A stretch of DNA of 35,827 nt from Methylocucumis oryzae (GCF_000963695.1 NZ_LAJX01000040.1:1-35827); one strand, 5' to 3'. Numbered from the stretch's first letter, positions 16,638-27,314 are shown. Program-made: numbers and translations. The notes: generated by a model not told the origin, from the letters alone.

Positions 16638-17642
16638 TTAAGACTGAAGATGGTAGTCAACAATACGCTGAACTTCATTCTTTGACCCTAAAATCACCGG
16701 TACGCGCTGATGCACACCGCTGGGTTTAATATCCAAAATACGCTCCCGTCCCGTTGAACACAAACCACCGGCTTGCTCGATAATAAACGCCATAGGATTC
16801 GCTTCATATAATAAGCGCAATTTGGCTGGCTTTTTCGGGTCACGATTATCCCACGGATACAAAAACACCCCACCGCGCGTTAAAATTCTATACGCTTCAG
16901 CGACAAACGACGCGACCCAACGCATATTAAAATCCTTACCTCGCACACCTTCTGTGCCTTGCAAGCACTCATCGATATAACGCTGCACCGGTGTTTCCCA
17001 AAACCGCTGATTAGACATATTAATCGCGAATTCGCTAGTTTCCTCTGGTATACGCATATTAGGATGCGTCAAAATAAACTCGCCAATGCCTTGGTCTAAT
17101 GTAAAGCCATTCACACCATTACCGGTGGTCAACACCATCATCGTCGATGGCCCATAAATAACAAAACCAGCACATACTTGTTCCGTACCTTTGCGTAAAA
17201 AGTCTCCTTCTTCAGGTTCAACGCCCTCACGGCAACGTAAGATAGAAAAAATCGTTCCAACGGCCAGATTCACGTCGATATTCGATGAACCGTCTAAGGG
17301 GTCGAAAACGGCTAAATATTTGCCTTTTTTATATTGCGGCGGAATCGAAATAAACTCATCGTTTTCTTCCGATGCCATACCGGCTAAATGTCCCGTCCAG
17401 TTCAGCGAATTCACCATAATATCGTTGGTGATAATATCTAGTTTTTTCTGCACTTCGCCTTGTACATTTTCTGAACCGGCACTGCCTAGCACGCCAATTA
17501 ACTGGCCTCGGTTTACTTTTTGGGCGATTTCTTTACACGCTGTCACGATATTACTAAGCAACATCGTAAACGTGCCCGAAGCATCAGGTACATTAGCTTG
17601 TTGTTCAATAATAAACCGGGTTAACGTTACTCGATTATTCAT
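16638..17642 (-). CDS. fbp: Class I fructose-1,6-bisphosphatase
   Basis: It hydrolyses fructose-1,6-bisphosphate to fructose-6-phosphate in gluconeogenesis and, in ribulose-monophosphate methanotrophs, around the sugar-phosphate regeneration cycle. The 334-aa protein has metal ligands in S91-E-E93 and D114-PLDGSS-N121-I-D, the substrate loop [16 protein letters not shown] and [20 protein letters not shown], all typical of class I enzymes, with normal length. ATG 17642 lies after GAG-type spacing (AGAGAAGCC). Transcription is separate from secA and from the SemiSWEET gene 99 bp upstream, although both run the same way. Confidence 0.95.
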   Translation of the reverse strand: MNNRVTLTRFIIEQQANVPDASGTFTMLLSNIVTACKEIAQKVNRGQLIGVLGSAGSENVQGEVQKKLDIITNDIMVNSLNWTGHLAGMASEENDEFISIPPQYKKGKYLAVFDPLDGSSNIDVNLAVGTIFSILRCREGVEPEEGDFLRKGTEQVCAGFVIYGPSTMMVLTTGNGVNGFTLDQGIGEFILTHPNMRIPEETSEFAINMSNQRFWETPVQRYIDECLQGTEGVRGKDFNMRWVASFVAEAYRILTRGGVFLYPWDNRDPKKPAKLRLLYEANPMAFIIEQAGGLCSTGRERILDIKPSGVHQRVPVILGSKNEVQRIVDYHLQS

Positions 17643-17741
17643 AGGCTTCTCTGAAATTTAAATAAAAAAACTAGCGGTCAGCGCACGATAACGCCGCATT
17701 CGATGTACAATGCCAATTATTTCTTATTATTAAACAATGTA

Positions 17742-17993
17742 TTATAAATTTTTGCAGGCCAAAATAGAAGCTGCCAAAATAAAAGTTATCGCATTAGCGA
17801 TAATAATGGCTTGATTGTCGATAACAATACCGTAAATCAACCAACATAAAACGCCACTGGTAAATAAACTATACATACCCAACGACAGCGACTGCGTATC
17901 GCGTGTTTTAATCGTGTGTATGGCCTGGGGTAAGAATGAGGAAGTGGTAAGCGTTGCCGCTATATAGCCGAGCAAATCGGGCACGATGGTCAT
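17742..17993 (-). CDS. SemiSWEET (MtN3/PQ-loop) small transporter
   Basis: An 83-aa protein with three membrane helices, the size of one SWEET triple-helix bundle. The PQ motif is at P22-Q23 in SSFLPQAIHTIKTRDTQSLS, the classic 'T-x-x-x-F-x-P-Q-x-x-x-x-x-x-x-x-x-x-S-x-S' signature, followed by LSLGMYSLFTSGVLCWLIYG. SemiSWEETs dimerise and let sugars cross the inner membrane; the substrate here is unknown. It is divergent from purM and upstream of fbp on the same strand, which could hint at sugar metabolism but the gap has no sign of coupling. Confidence 0.88.
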   Translation of the reverse strand: MTIVPDLLGYIAATLTTSSFLPQAIHTIKTRDTQSLSLGMYSLFTSGVLCWLIYGIVIDNQAIIIANAITFILAASILACKNL

Positions 17994-18204
17994 AAGGTCA
18001 AAAACGTCTAGCTCTTACAGCCGACAAAAAAACTGAAACGGCAGTAAGTCTATTGGCCAGCGCCTATTATGTCAAGCAAACCAACTTATAAATAAATACA
18101 ATCTGTTACCTTAAAACCGTGTCGTTAACATTAACTCGAATTTTACAGTGTGCGAGTCAAAGCAGCTCTTGTACAATACCCATTTTTTCAAGCGGAGTAA
18201 GAGA

Positions 18205-19248
18205 TTGAGCGTCAATAATGAACCTAGCCTCGATTATAAAAGCGCAGGCGTTGATATTGCAGCCGGTAATGCACTCGTCGAACGCATTAAGCCCATTGCA
18301 GCAAGAACAAAAACCCCCGGCGTCATGGCGGGTCTAGGCGGTTTTGGCGCGCTCTACGAATTGCCGTTGCACCGCTATCAACAGCCCGTACTCGTTTCGG
18401 GTACCGATGGTGTTGGCACGAAGTTAAAACTGGCACAAGAATTAAACCGTCATAACACCATTGGCATTGATTTAGTCGCGATGTGTGTTAACGACATTAT
18501 CGTGCAAGGCGCTGAACCCTTATTTTTCCTAGATTATTTTGCCACTGGCAAATTATCGGTCGATACGGCGGCTGATGTTATCTCAGGTATTGGTCAAGGC
18601 TGTGAACAAGCAGGTGCGGCGCTAGTCGGTGGTGAAACAGCAGAAATGCCCGGTATGTATGATGACGGCGAATACGACTTAGCTGGTTTTTGTGTTGGTA
18701 TTGTTGAAAAAACCAAACTCATAGACGGCAGCCAGATTAAACCCGGAGATAAACTCATAGGCTTAGCCTCATCCGGACCACACTCAAATGGCTATTCGTT
18801 AATCCGAAAAATACTCAGCGTTAGCGGTGCTGATTTAGCTAGCCCCTTTGGTGCAACAACTTTAGGCGAAGTCTTGCTAGCACCCACTAAAATCTATGTA
18901 AAAGCCTTATTAAGCTTAATGCAAAGCATCCCCGTTAAAGGCTTAGCCCATATTACCGGCGGTGGTATTACCGAAAACCTGCCAAGAGTCTTACCGCAAG
19001 GCGTTGCCGCCAAAATCAACCTAAATGCGTGGACCTTACCCGATATTTTTCAATGGCTGCAAAGCCAAGGCCGTATCGCCGAAGCCGAACTCTTGACTAC
19101 ATTTAACTGCGGTATCGGCATGATAATCTGCATCGCACCCGAACACGAAGCATTAGCGACAGAACTACTCACAGCAAGCGGTGAGCAAGTATGGGCTTTA
19201 GGGGAAATCGTCGCTAGCGCTGATAAGCCAGAAGTGATTTATTGTTAA
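18205..19248 (+). CDS. purM: Phosphoribosylformylglycinamidine cyclo-ligase (AIR synthetase) PurM
   Basis: It makes 5-aminoimidazole ribotide from FGAM and ATP, the fifth step of purine synthesis. The protein shows [113 protein letters not shown] and FNCGIGM, covering the whole family length (347 aa). I chose TTG 18205 because GGAG lies 8 bases before it and the homology begins just after; a GTG at 18148 would add an unsupported N-terminus. The usual partner purN does not follow; the next gene is convergent. Confidence 0.95.
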   Translation: MSVNNEPSLDYKSAGVDIAAGNALVERIKPIAARTKTPGVMAGLGGFGALYELPLHRYQQPVLVSGTDGVGTKLKLAQELNRHNTIGIDLVAMCVNDIIVQGAEPLFFLDYFATGKLSVDTAADVISGIGQGCEQAGAALVGGETAEMPGMYDDGEYDLAGFCVGIVEKTKLIDGSQIKPGDKLIGLASSGPHSNGYSLIRKILSVSGADLASPFGATTLGEVLLAPTKIYVKALLSLMQSIPVKGLAHITGGGITENLPRVLPQGVAAKINLNAWTLPDIFQWLQSQGRIAEAELLTTFNCGIGMIICIAPEHEALATELLTASGEQVWALGEIVASADKPEVIYC

Positions 19249-19319
19249 GCGCGTTTAGTATCGAATGGAAGTTTTATGAGAACAATTTAGTTACTTCAAC
19301 CCTAAGTATCGCCTAAACA

Positions 19320-19354
19320 ATTAACTCCGATGACCAAACATCACCGGAGTTAAT
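19320..19354. terminator. Putative terminator between purM and the metallophosphoesterase
   Basis: ATTAACTCCG and CGGAGTTAAT form a perfect 10-bp stem around a 15-base loop that can partly extend (GATG/CATC). It lies between two convergent stops (19248 and 19365). The T-rich tail is weak on both strands. Confidence 0.6.
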
Positions 19355-19364
19355 CATCATTATA

Positions 19365-20397
19365 TTACTGAGCAGGAATAATATTCTTCTCAACAATCAT
19401 CGGTTCAAACTTAAATACATTCGGATCGTTTTTATCAATCGTTGCTTTTACCCAATGCGTGTTCGGGTTACCAAACGTTTCGACACGAGTGAAGTTAGTC
19501 AATCTTGGCTCTGAAGATTCCCAAGGCATGACGAATGGGAAATCGGTGTTAATAACATCAGAAGGACGTTTTCGATGGTAACGGTTTGTCTATACGGAAA
19601 TAATGGCTATCGCCGTGTACTAATACCACCGGTTTACCAAAATCACGCGCCAAGCTTTCTAACTCGACCACAAACGGCTCATAACCTGTTAAACCTGTTG
19701 CCGGAATGAAATCCCAAGGGTTAGCTTGGATAATAATCATAATACCGGGTAAGTTTTTAGTCTTTGCCAGTTCAAAAGATGAGCGTAACCATCTTAAATT
19801 AGCACCGTTACGTGTTTTGTACTCGGCTTTAGCTTGCTCGACATAAGCTTCACCGGTCGATAAACCATTATTGCTGCCTGGTATATGCAAGCCTACGAAC
19901 ATCACATCGTTATAAACCCAACGAATGTTCTCTGGATAGTTTGCGTTTTGTCTTTTTAATGGCAGTTTGTTGACGCCGAAACTGTTTGGATCGTCGAATT
20001 TAGCAAACAAACTGCGTAACAAGCTTAAACGCTCGAACGGGTTATAACTGCCAGCCGCACTACGATGGCAATCTGTCCATTCGTTATCGCCGAAGATGAA
20101 AAATAACGGATGTACTGATTGATTGAACGTTGCTAAACGGTCGCTATATAGTTGATCGGCACATGGAACGCTGCCGCCTTTAAAATCGCCGTCATGAATC
20201 ACAAAAGACAATTCTGCGTGCGCGTTTAAATCTTCCAACAAATTTTGTTGTTCAACCACCTTTTCATCGGTGTAAGGAAAATCACCGATTAAGCCAATCG
20301 AAAACGCTGATTGCGTATCGGCCTGTAAATTAATGGATGAGCAAGCACTAAAGATGACGGCTGATAACACTAGCAATAATTTGATTTTGTTGTTCAT
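19365..20397 (-). CDS. Calcineurin-like metallophosphoesterase lipoprotein (one frame break)
   Basis: Starts MNNKIKLLLVLSAVIFSAC, a lipoprotein signal with lipid-acceptor C19. The mature chain has a calcineurin-type metal site: GLIGDFPYTD (D-x-P in place of D-x-H), FVIHDGDFKGG, FFIFGDNEWTDC, IIIQANPWD and VVLVHGDSHYFRID. It likely acts on phosphoester substrates outside the inner membrane; the substrate is unknown. The uncorrected frame ends SKTSF at 19558. Removing one base from the TTTT run at 19569-19572 gives SKRPSDVINTDFPFVMPWES, continuing 66 more residues (FGNPNTHWVKATIDKNDP) to TAA at 19365, total 343 aa. Continuous sensible sequence and a terminator after the new stop support the repair. 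Confidence 0.8.
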
Positions 20398-20712
20398 TTA
20401 TCACTCCATTAGGGAAAATTGGAGCGCATAACGTAACGGCTTAATATTGCAACAACGTGTCAATGGCTTAGTTTCTTGTAGTTGCTAAATATCCATAATG
20501 GCAAAAAATCAAAGCGCTTAATACCCTATCCAACGACTTATTTATTTCAGAGTAGACAAAATCACACACCCGTTCAGGAACATAAAAACAAGAAAAGCTA
20601 GCTCTGTTTCAATTGGCGACACTAATAAATGCTGCTAAACTGCTTGCCTTCTACGCAACACACATCGTTAACACCCGTCGCAAACTTGCTCAACGCAAGC
20701 CCCACACTCCTC
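20398..20712. other. 315-bp divergent intergenic region
   Basis: It lies between the metallophosphoesterase (minus) and hrpA (plus), so both promoters should be here. I see no repeat, RNA gene or strong promoter. An in-frame upstream ATG at 20629 would extend HrpA by 28 residues but has no ribosome site and no family match. Confidence 0.5.
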
Positions 20713-23700
20713 ATGTCACAGCAAGAAATCATCAAAACTTTAAGCAAACAACTGCCGCTTTGCCTTAGCCGTGACCGGCATGGCTTGAAACGGCAACTTG
20801 ACCGATTGCGTAGCGATGCGCAAAAAAATAAACTCGACGCGAATAAACTCGCGACTTTAGAGCAAAAGCTCAACGCCTCGATAGCGGCTAGAAATCAACG
20901 CTTAGCCAGTATTCCGCCGTTAAATTTTCCAGATTTACCGGTTACTTACAAAAAAGATGACATTGCCGAGTTAATCAAACAACATCAAGTGGTGGTCGTG
21001 TGCGGTGAAACCGGTTCGGGTAAAACCACGCAGCTACCCAAGATTTGTTTAAGCTTAGGGCGCGGCGCGGCGGGTTTGATTGGTCATACTCAGCCTAGGC
21101 GAATTGCTGCACGCACTGTTGCCGATAGAGTCGCGGAGGAATTAGGCGAAAGCATTGGCAAATCGGTGGGTTATAAAATCCGTTTTAATGATAAAACCCA
21201 TGAGCAAACCTTGGTTAAATTAATGACCGATGGGATTTTGCTGGCCGAATCGCAAAACGACCCGTATTTAAGCCAATACGATACGATTATCATCGACGAA
21301 GCACACGAACGCAGCTTAAACATCGATTTTTTGCTGGGTTATATGAAATGGTTATTGCCTAAACGCCCGGATTTAAAACTCATTATCACCTCGGCGACGA
21401 TAGATACCGCGCGTTTTTTCTGAGCACTTTAATAACGCACCGATTATTGAAGTCTCTGGCCGCACGTATCCAGTCGATATTCGCTACCGACCGATTGAAC
21501 AAAGTGAAAATGATGATGAAGACGATGAAACCAGCGATTTACTACAACACGCGATTTTAGATGCGGTTGATGAGTTATATCGCGATTTACGCGGCGATAT
21601 TTTAATTTTCTTAAGCGGCGAACGGGAAATTCGCGAAACCACCGAATCCTTGCGCAAACATCACCCCACGCTATACGAAGTATTGCCGCTGTATGCCAAG
21701 CTTAGCGTCGCCGAACAAGAACGCGTGTTTAATCCTAAAGGCGGTAAATTACGCATCGTGTTAGCGACTAACGTCGCTGAAACCTCACTCACCGTGCCAG
21801 GCATTCGCGGCGTCATTGATACCGGCCATGCACGCATTAGTCGTTATAGCCCGAAAAGCAAAATACAACGGCTACCGATAGAACGCATCTCGCAATCCAG
21901 CGCCAACCAACGCGCCGGCCGTTGTGGTCGGGTCGCCGAAGGGATTTGTATACGCTTGTATTCACGTGAGGATTTTAATGCTAGACCCGCGTTCACCGAG
22001 CCGGAAATCATGCGTACTAATTTATCGGCGGTTATTTTGCAAATGACTGCGCTTAACTTAGGCGAGATTGAAGCGTTTCCATTTTTAGAGCCACCCGATG
22101 AAAAAATGATTCGGGACGGTAAAACCATGTTGCAAGAAGTTAATGCGCTGGATAAAACCGGCAAGCTCACAGAAATAGGCAAACAACTGTCTAAATTTCC
22201 TATCGACCCTAAGCTAGCTCGCATGTTACTCGCTGCGGATAAGCTTAACTGTCTTAACGAGATTAGCATTATCGTCGCCGCGCTAAGCATTCAAGACCCC
22301 AGAGAAAAACCCGCTGATAAAATGGCGCAAGCCGAAGCTAAACATGCCCAGTACCGTCATCCTGAATCCGATTTCGTAAGCTTGTTAAACCTTTGGCAAG
22401 CCTATGAAGAGCAAAAAAAGCATTTATCCAACAGTAAACTAAGAAAATACTGCCAAGATAACTTTTTATCGTATATCCGAATGCGTGAATGGTTTGATAA
22501 TCATGCGCAAATACTGCAAATCATTAAAGGTGAATTAAAGCTAAAACTCAGCGAACAACAAGCCAGTTACGAACAACTGCATTGCGCGATTCTGCCCGGC
22601 TTATTATCGAATATCGGCTTTAGGCATGATCAATACGAATACTTAGGCGGACGCGGATTAAAATTTTTCATTTTCCCAGGTTCCGGCGTACACAAGCTAA
22701 AACCCAAGTGGATAGTTGCAGCCGAACAAGTCGAAACCAGTAAAGTCTATGCTCGCACCGTGGCGCGCGTAGAGCCAGAATGGATAGAGCAATGTGCCGA
22801 ACATTTAGTCAAACATAACTATTACGACCCGCATTGGGAAAAAAAAGCCGGGCGCTCTGCCGTGTATCAACGCACTATTCTCTACGGCTTAACCTTACAA
22901 GCGGGACGCAAAATCCCCTATGAGCATGTAGACGCTAAAGGCGCGCGTGAGATGTTTATTCAATCGGCGTTAGTCGAGCATGAATATCACACCAATGCGC
23001 CGTTTTTTACTGCTAACCAAAAATTATTAGAAGAAGTCGGCATGATTCAGCATAAAGGCCGACGCGTGGATTTAGTTGAAGACGAGTTGTGGTTATTTTC
23101 ATTTTATGACGACAAATTGCCGCCTGAGGTCACTAATGGTCCCGCTTTAGATACGTGGCGTAAAACGGCGGAAAAACAAAATCCTAAGCTATTATTCTTA
23201 ACCCGCGAAGATTTAACGCGCGAACAAGAGCATGTTGTCAACGAATGGGCGTATCCCGATAGTAAAAAATAGGGCAGTTGAGCATTGCTTTACAGTATCG
23301 CTTTGAGCCAGGGCATGACGAAGACGGTGTTACCGCTGTGATTCCTGTGCATTTGCTGAATCAAATGACACGCACGCCGTTTGATTGGCTAGTACCTGGT
23401 ATGTTAGAAGAAAAATGCGTTGCGATGATTAAAACCTTACCCAAAAATCTGCGCAAACACTTCGTACCAGTGCCTGAAACAGCAAAACGCTGTTTAGAAA
23501 TAGAGCCAGATTTTAAAGGCAGTATCGAAGAATGGCTAGGCACGCGACTACGCAAACTCACCGGCGAAGCAATACCGCTAAAACGCGTGGGTTATGGACA
23601 GCTTAACGCCACATTTACAAATGAATTACCGCATCGTCGATGAACACGGCAAGTTATTAGACTATGGCCGCGACTTGCGTAAACTGCAACAACAATACAC

Positions 23701-24619
23701 CGTGCAAGCAGTCGACAGTTTCGAACAACACGCCGCCGATGAATTAAATTACAGCGGTTGCATACAATGGGCTTTCGATGATTTACCCGAAAGCCATACC
23801 TTTATCCAACGCGGGCAAACGTTTACCGGTTTCCCAGCGCTGGTTGATGAAGGTGATGCGGTAGGGGTGCGTTTATTTGACACCCGTGCTAAAGCCGAGC
23901 AAGAACACATTCCAGGCCTACTAAGATTATTGCAATTACGTTTGCGCAAAGAATGCACGTATATCCAAAAAAACAACTTAAGCTCAGCCAGCGCCGAACT
24001 CAATTATAGCCGTTTGCCTCAGCATCCAATGTTCCCTAAGGCTCAAGCGTCTTCTTACAAAGATGACATGCTAACGCTCATCTTACATGCCGTCTTTATT
24101 GACGGTAAAACCATACGCACCGAACACGCCTTCGAGCAAAGCGTAAAAGACAATAAACCGCGTTTACAAACCCTAGCTAACGAAGCCTCGACCATCGCGC
24201 TAGACATTATGAACACCTACCAAGCGCTACAAAAAGACTTGCAACGTTTTAACCCTAAAGACCCGCTCGCTAACGACATCCGCGAACAACTTAATGTGTT
24301 AATTTACAATGGTTTTATCAAAGTAACGCCGTATGACTCATTCAAAGCGATTCCGCGTTATTTAAAAGCCATTCAATACCGCCTAGACAAACTAGACAAC
24401 AACCCACAAAAAGCCCAAGAAATCGCGCGCTACGCCATACGCTTCTGGAAAGACATAGAAAAACAAGCCAAAAAGCAAATCATCATCCCCGAACACGACC
24501 CGTTTCGCTGGATGCTAGAAGAGCTAAGAGTGTCGTTATACGCGCAGCAATTAAAAACCGCTTATCCGGTATCGGCTAAGCGGTTGGATAAGGCGTGGGA
24601 TGATAGAGGTGCGCGCTGA
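20713..24619 (+). CDS. hrpA: DEAH-box ATP-dependent RNA helicase HrpA (three frame breaks)
   Basis: A DEAH-box RNA helicase linked in E. coli to ribosome rescue and mRNA processing. Visible in order: Walker A VVCGETGSGKTTQLPKI, QPRRIAARTVADRVAEELG, motif II IIIDEAHERSLNIDF, motif III TSATIDTARFS, NVAETSLTVPGI, motif VI QRAGRCGRVAEGICIRLYS, then the HA2, OB and C-terminal HrpA regions (DEHGKLLDYGRDL). The frame breaks in T6 at 21414-21419 (one too many), A6 at 23264-23269 (one too few, or two too many) and GGG at 23589-23591 (one too many). The repaired protein is 1301 aa, against about 1300 in E. coli. Start chosen at ATG 20713 (MSQQEIIKTL). It is monocistronic. Confidence 0.92.
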
Positions 24620-24943
24620 CCAAGTCACTATCACACGTGATGACGGAAAATAAGTGATGACTCCTGTTACTTCAGAAGGCAAAAATGCCTTGCTCGCCAT
24701 ATAGTTGGATTACGCCGTCATGGTAGCCAACAGCCACATAACCAGAAAACCAGGCCACACAAGCAATTTTGCTTTGTCATCTCTAGGGCTTCTGTTACTC
24801 TAGCGCCCTGATAGGGGTGGTCGCCTTGGCTAACTCAAACACCAGGCAGTGTAGCCTTACCCCGAATATATCCATGCCTAATGCCCTGCTGCAAGATACC
24901 GTGCAGCGGGCGCAACCCTTAATCCTGTACCGCATGAGGACTG
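24620..24943. other. 324-bp intergenic stretch with a short hairpin
   Basis: AAGGCA/TGCCTT (24676-24691) forms a small hairpin that runs into CCTTGCTCGCCATATA at 24688-24703. That 16-mer occurs again, in the same orientation, at 26948-26963 after the next gene. The rest (24704-24930) is GC-richer than the neighbours and shows no gene. GAGGA at ~24936 is the ribosome site for the propeller gene. Confidence 0.55.
24688..24703 (+). repeat. 16-bp direct repeat, left copy
   Basis: CCTTGCTCGCCATATA, identical to 26948-26963. The pair brackets the propeller gene, 2.26 kb apart. Confidence 0.7.
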
Positions 24944-26833
24944 ATGATGATTATAAAAAACTTAAGCGCTTACCTTTTTAACTCTGCTACTGTCGGCGCA
25001 TCCTACCCTCCGTCTATATGGCTGGCAAGGAGCTTATTCACGCCTAAGCAACCACCCTTCTGCCCAGACGTTTTAGATAGAGACAACGGTAGCGCTATAT
25101 CTGGTGAGAAATTCCATGGCCAAGTCTATAGCCCAGAGGATAGGACTCATAGGCTGCAGTCAGACTCTGTTAAAGCTGCGCTTTTGTTAGGTCTAACCTT
25201 AATTTCTGGAGCCGCTTGGGCGCTGGGCGAAACTACGCGGATCAGCCTTGCAATCCAAGGTTATGGTGGTTATGACGATTTTTTCAGACCTGCTCTCAGC
25301 GCCGATGGCCGTTTCGTGGCATTTGAGTCTCGTGACTCCAACCTAGTCGCCGGTGATACTAATGAAATTTCGGATGTTTTCATCCATGACCGCCTAACGC
25401 ATAAAACGAACCGTGTTAGTGTTACTACCACAGGTGAGCAAAGTAATAGTTATAGTGGCAAACCCGCCCTCAGCACCGATGGTCGTTTCGTTGCGTTTGC
25501 GTCTGACGCCTCCAACCTAGTCGCCGAGGATACCAATGATGTATCGGATATTTTCGTCCATGACCGCTTAACGCATAAAACCCAGCGTGTCAGCGTCTCA
25601 TCCACCGGGGAGCAAGGATATGGTTTTAGTTTGCTCCCTGCTCTCAGCGCCAATGGCCGTTTCGTGGCGTTTATGTCTGACTCCCAGGAACTGGTCGCCG
25701 GAAATACTAATTTTCAATTTCAAATTTTCGTCCACGACCGATTAACGCATAAAACTCAACGTGTCAGCGTCGCAACCAACGGGGAACAAGGTAATAATGA
25801 TAGTTCGGGGGATTATTATCCGCCCGCCCTCAGCGCTGATGGCCGTTTCGTGGCGTTTGATTCTTACGCCTCCAACCTGGTCGCCGGTGATACCAATGGC
25901 GCTAGTGATGTTTTCGTCCATGACCGCCTAACGAATGAAACCCAACGCGTCAGCATCGCAACCGACGGGGAGCAAGGTAATAGGCCGAGTTACTCACCCG
26001 CCCTCAGCGCCGATGGCCGTTTTGTGGCGTTTCAGTCTATCGCCGACAACTTGGTCGCTGGAGATACCAATGACTCTTTTGATATTTTCATCCATGACCG
26101 ACTAACTCATCAGACTCAGCGCATCAGCATCGCAACCTCCGGTAAGCAGGGCAATGCTGATGTTGTATCACCCTCTCTCAGCGCCGACGGCCGCTTCGTG
26201 ACGTTTGCGTCTGCTGCCACCCACCTGGTCGCCGGTGATACCAATCGCTCTAGTGATGTTTTCGTCCATGACCGCTTAACGCATAAAACACGGCGTGTCG
26301 GCGTCGCAACCAACGGGGAGCAAGGTAATTCTGATAGTGTCTCACCCACCATCAGCTCCGATGGCCGTTTCGTAGCTTTTGACTCTAGTGCCTCCAACCT
26401 GGTCGCCGGAGATGATGCTTATGGAGATTACGATATTTTCGTCCGTGACCGTTTGTTGAATCATGACCTCTCAGCCGACCTTACCATTAAAGTCACCAAG
26501 CAGCCTACCTCTTTGGTTAAAGGCTCTCTAGGCCAATACACTTACACCATCACCAATCACGGCCCAGACCCAGTAAATATGGTGAAAATCACCCACAATA
26601 TCGCCAACGGCAAAGTGCGTAAATGGATACCTAGCCAAGGCCATTGTCGGCGCTATACGACGATTAGCCTATGCAATTTACGAACCCTGGCTAGCGGCGC
26701 CAGCCTAACCCTGACCGCCGACATCAAAGCCAACCGTAAGAGTCTACACCAGCAAATCAGCGTCGCCGGCAGCCCTTCTGACCCGCAAGCCACGAATAAT
26801 AGCATCAGCGTGGACACGCCGGTGACACACTGA
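24944..26833 (+). CDS. Seven-repeat TolB-like beta-propeller protein with DUF11 domain
   Basis: A 629-aa protein. ATG 24944 follows GAGGA. Unusually, a signal-peptide-like segment (VKAALLLGLTLISGAAWA) sits at residues ~75-93, after a 75-residue polar head that looks unlike a secreted protein's start. Residues ~110-505 hold seven repeats of 58 residues with consensus PALSADGRFVAF-x-S-x-x-SNLVAGDTN, then DVFVHDRLTHKTQRVSVAT-x-GEQGN, as in PD40/TolB blades; seven blades close a propeller. Residues ~508-629 are a DUF11-type beta-sandwich (YTYTITNHGPDPV, LASGASLTLTADIKA). It is probably exported and binds a surface partner; function unknown. A 16-bp direct repeat flanks the locus. Confidence 0.8.
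   Translation: MMIIKNLSAYLFNSATVGASYPPSIWLARSLFTPKQPPFCPDVLDRDNGSAISGEKFHGQVYSPEDRTHRLQSDSVKAALLLGLTLISGAAWALGETTRISLAIQGYGGYDDFFRPALSADGRFVAFESRDSNLVAGDTNEISDVFIHDRLTHKTNRVSVTTTGEQSNSYSGKPALSTDGRFVAFASDASNLVAEDTNDVSDIFVHDRLTHKTQRVSVSSTGEQGYGFSLLPALSANGRFVAFMSDSQELVAGNTNFQFQIFVHDRLTHKTQRVSVATNGEQGNNDSSGDYYPPALSADGRFVAFDSYASNLVAGDTNGASDVFVHDRLTNETQRVSIATDGEQGNRPSYSPALSADGRFVAFQSIADNLVAGDTNDSFDIFIHDRLTHQTQRISIATSGKQGNADVVSPSLSADGRFVTFASAATHLVAGDTNRSSDVFVHDRLTHKTRRVGVATNGEQGNSDSVSPTISSDGRFVAFDSSASNLVAGDDAYGDYDIFVRDRLLNHDLSADLTIKVTKQPTSLVKGSLGQYTYTITNHGPDPVNMVKITHNIANGKVRKWIPSQGHCRRYTTISLCNLRTLASGASLTLTADIKANRKSLHQQISVAGSPSDPQATNNSISVDTPVTH
25286..26463 (+). repeat. Seven tandem 174-bp coding repeats
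   Basis: The repeat landmark CTCAGC falls at 25295, 25469, 25643, 25829, 26003 and 26177, and ATCAGC at 26351: steps of exactly 174 bp, apart from one of 186 where 12 bp (SGDY-like residues) are added. The DNA is strongly conserved (GATGGCCGTTTCGTGGCGTT in most units), so copies are recent or kept alike by conversion. Confidence 0.9.
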
Positions 26834-26866
26834 TGATAAGGTAATCAAGGCAAGTACTCAATGCTG

Positions 26867-26894
26867 GATGGGCACGCACAGCTCCGTGCCCATC
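26867..26894. terminator. Hairpin after the propeller gene
   Basis: Perfect 10-bp arms GATGGGCACG and CGTGCCCATC with an 8-base loop, 34 bp after the stop at 26833. No T-run follows, so termination is likely but not certain. Confidence 0.5.
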
Positions 26895-26933
26895 TCGACA
26901 AGAAGCTAATGTCCACAACATCCCTGATTGATT

Positions 26934-26958
26934 GGCGAGCAAAAAAACCTTGCTCGCC
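26934..26958. terminator. Second hairpin after the propeller gene
   Basis: Perfect 9-bp arms GGCGAGCAA and TTGCTCGCC around a 7-base loop (AAAAACC). The right arm is part of the 16-bp direct repeat. It could be a terminator or a repeat end. Confidence 0.5.
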
Positions 26959-26963
26959 ATATA
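26948..26963 (+). repeat. 16-bp direct repeat, right copy
   Basis: CCTTGCTCGCCATATA, identical and in the same orientation as 24688-24703. Confidence 0.7.
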
Positions 26964-27085
26964 AGTAACCGTTCAAAAATTATTTAACAATAGCCATAAT
27001 TGAACAGCTTAAGTTTCGGAGTACAAAACAAGTTACAGAAATGCTATAGCCCGCCCAATTAGAGAACCGTAGTTCGTCTCCGGGT

Positions 27086-27176
27086 CGTCATCTCGGCATG
27101 GATTGCCAAGAACACAGGGGGACTTGAAGAGCGCCATCCATGGCACTGGATTCCGGCAATCCCTGCCGGAATGACG
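27086..27176 (-). repeat. ~91-bp dispersed repeat, copy B
   Basis: On the minus strand it reads CGTCATTCCGGCAGGGATTG, then GCCGGAATCCAG, GCCATGGATGGC and ends GAGATGACG, aligning end to end with the repeat at 5431-5530 but in opposite orientation and with several differences in the middle. Confidence 0.75.
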
Positions 27177-27314
27177 TGTATGTAAAACTATGGCTTTCTG
27201 ATTGGTTGCGGTTTAGCGAGCATTGAATTTAAGATTAACCTTAAAGCAGGACAGATTTAATTTTTAGTCAGAGCCGTGTAGGGTACGCCTTACGCACCCT
27301 AAGCTCTTGGTGTG

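Larger units (their letters stand above)
26834..27314. other. 481-bp intergenic stretch with hairpins and repeats
   Basis: No gene is visible. In order it holds: hairpin GATGGGCACG/CGTGCCCATC (26867-26894); hairpin GGCGAGCAA/TTGCTCGCC (26934-26958) overlapping the second 16-bp direct repeat; and the dispersed ~91-bp repeat at 27086-27176. The hairpins may end transcription of the propeller gene, and those further right that of the leftward mlaA unit. Confidence 0.65.

Noticed and set aside
18148-18204. Earlier GTG start for purM
   Set aside because: Adds 19 residues not typical of PurM; TTG 18205 has a GGAG at the right distance.
24704-24930. Possible minus-strand gene fragment upstream of the propeller gene
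   Set aside because: Short frames with several stops and no recognisable motif.
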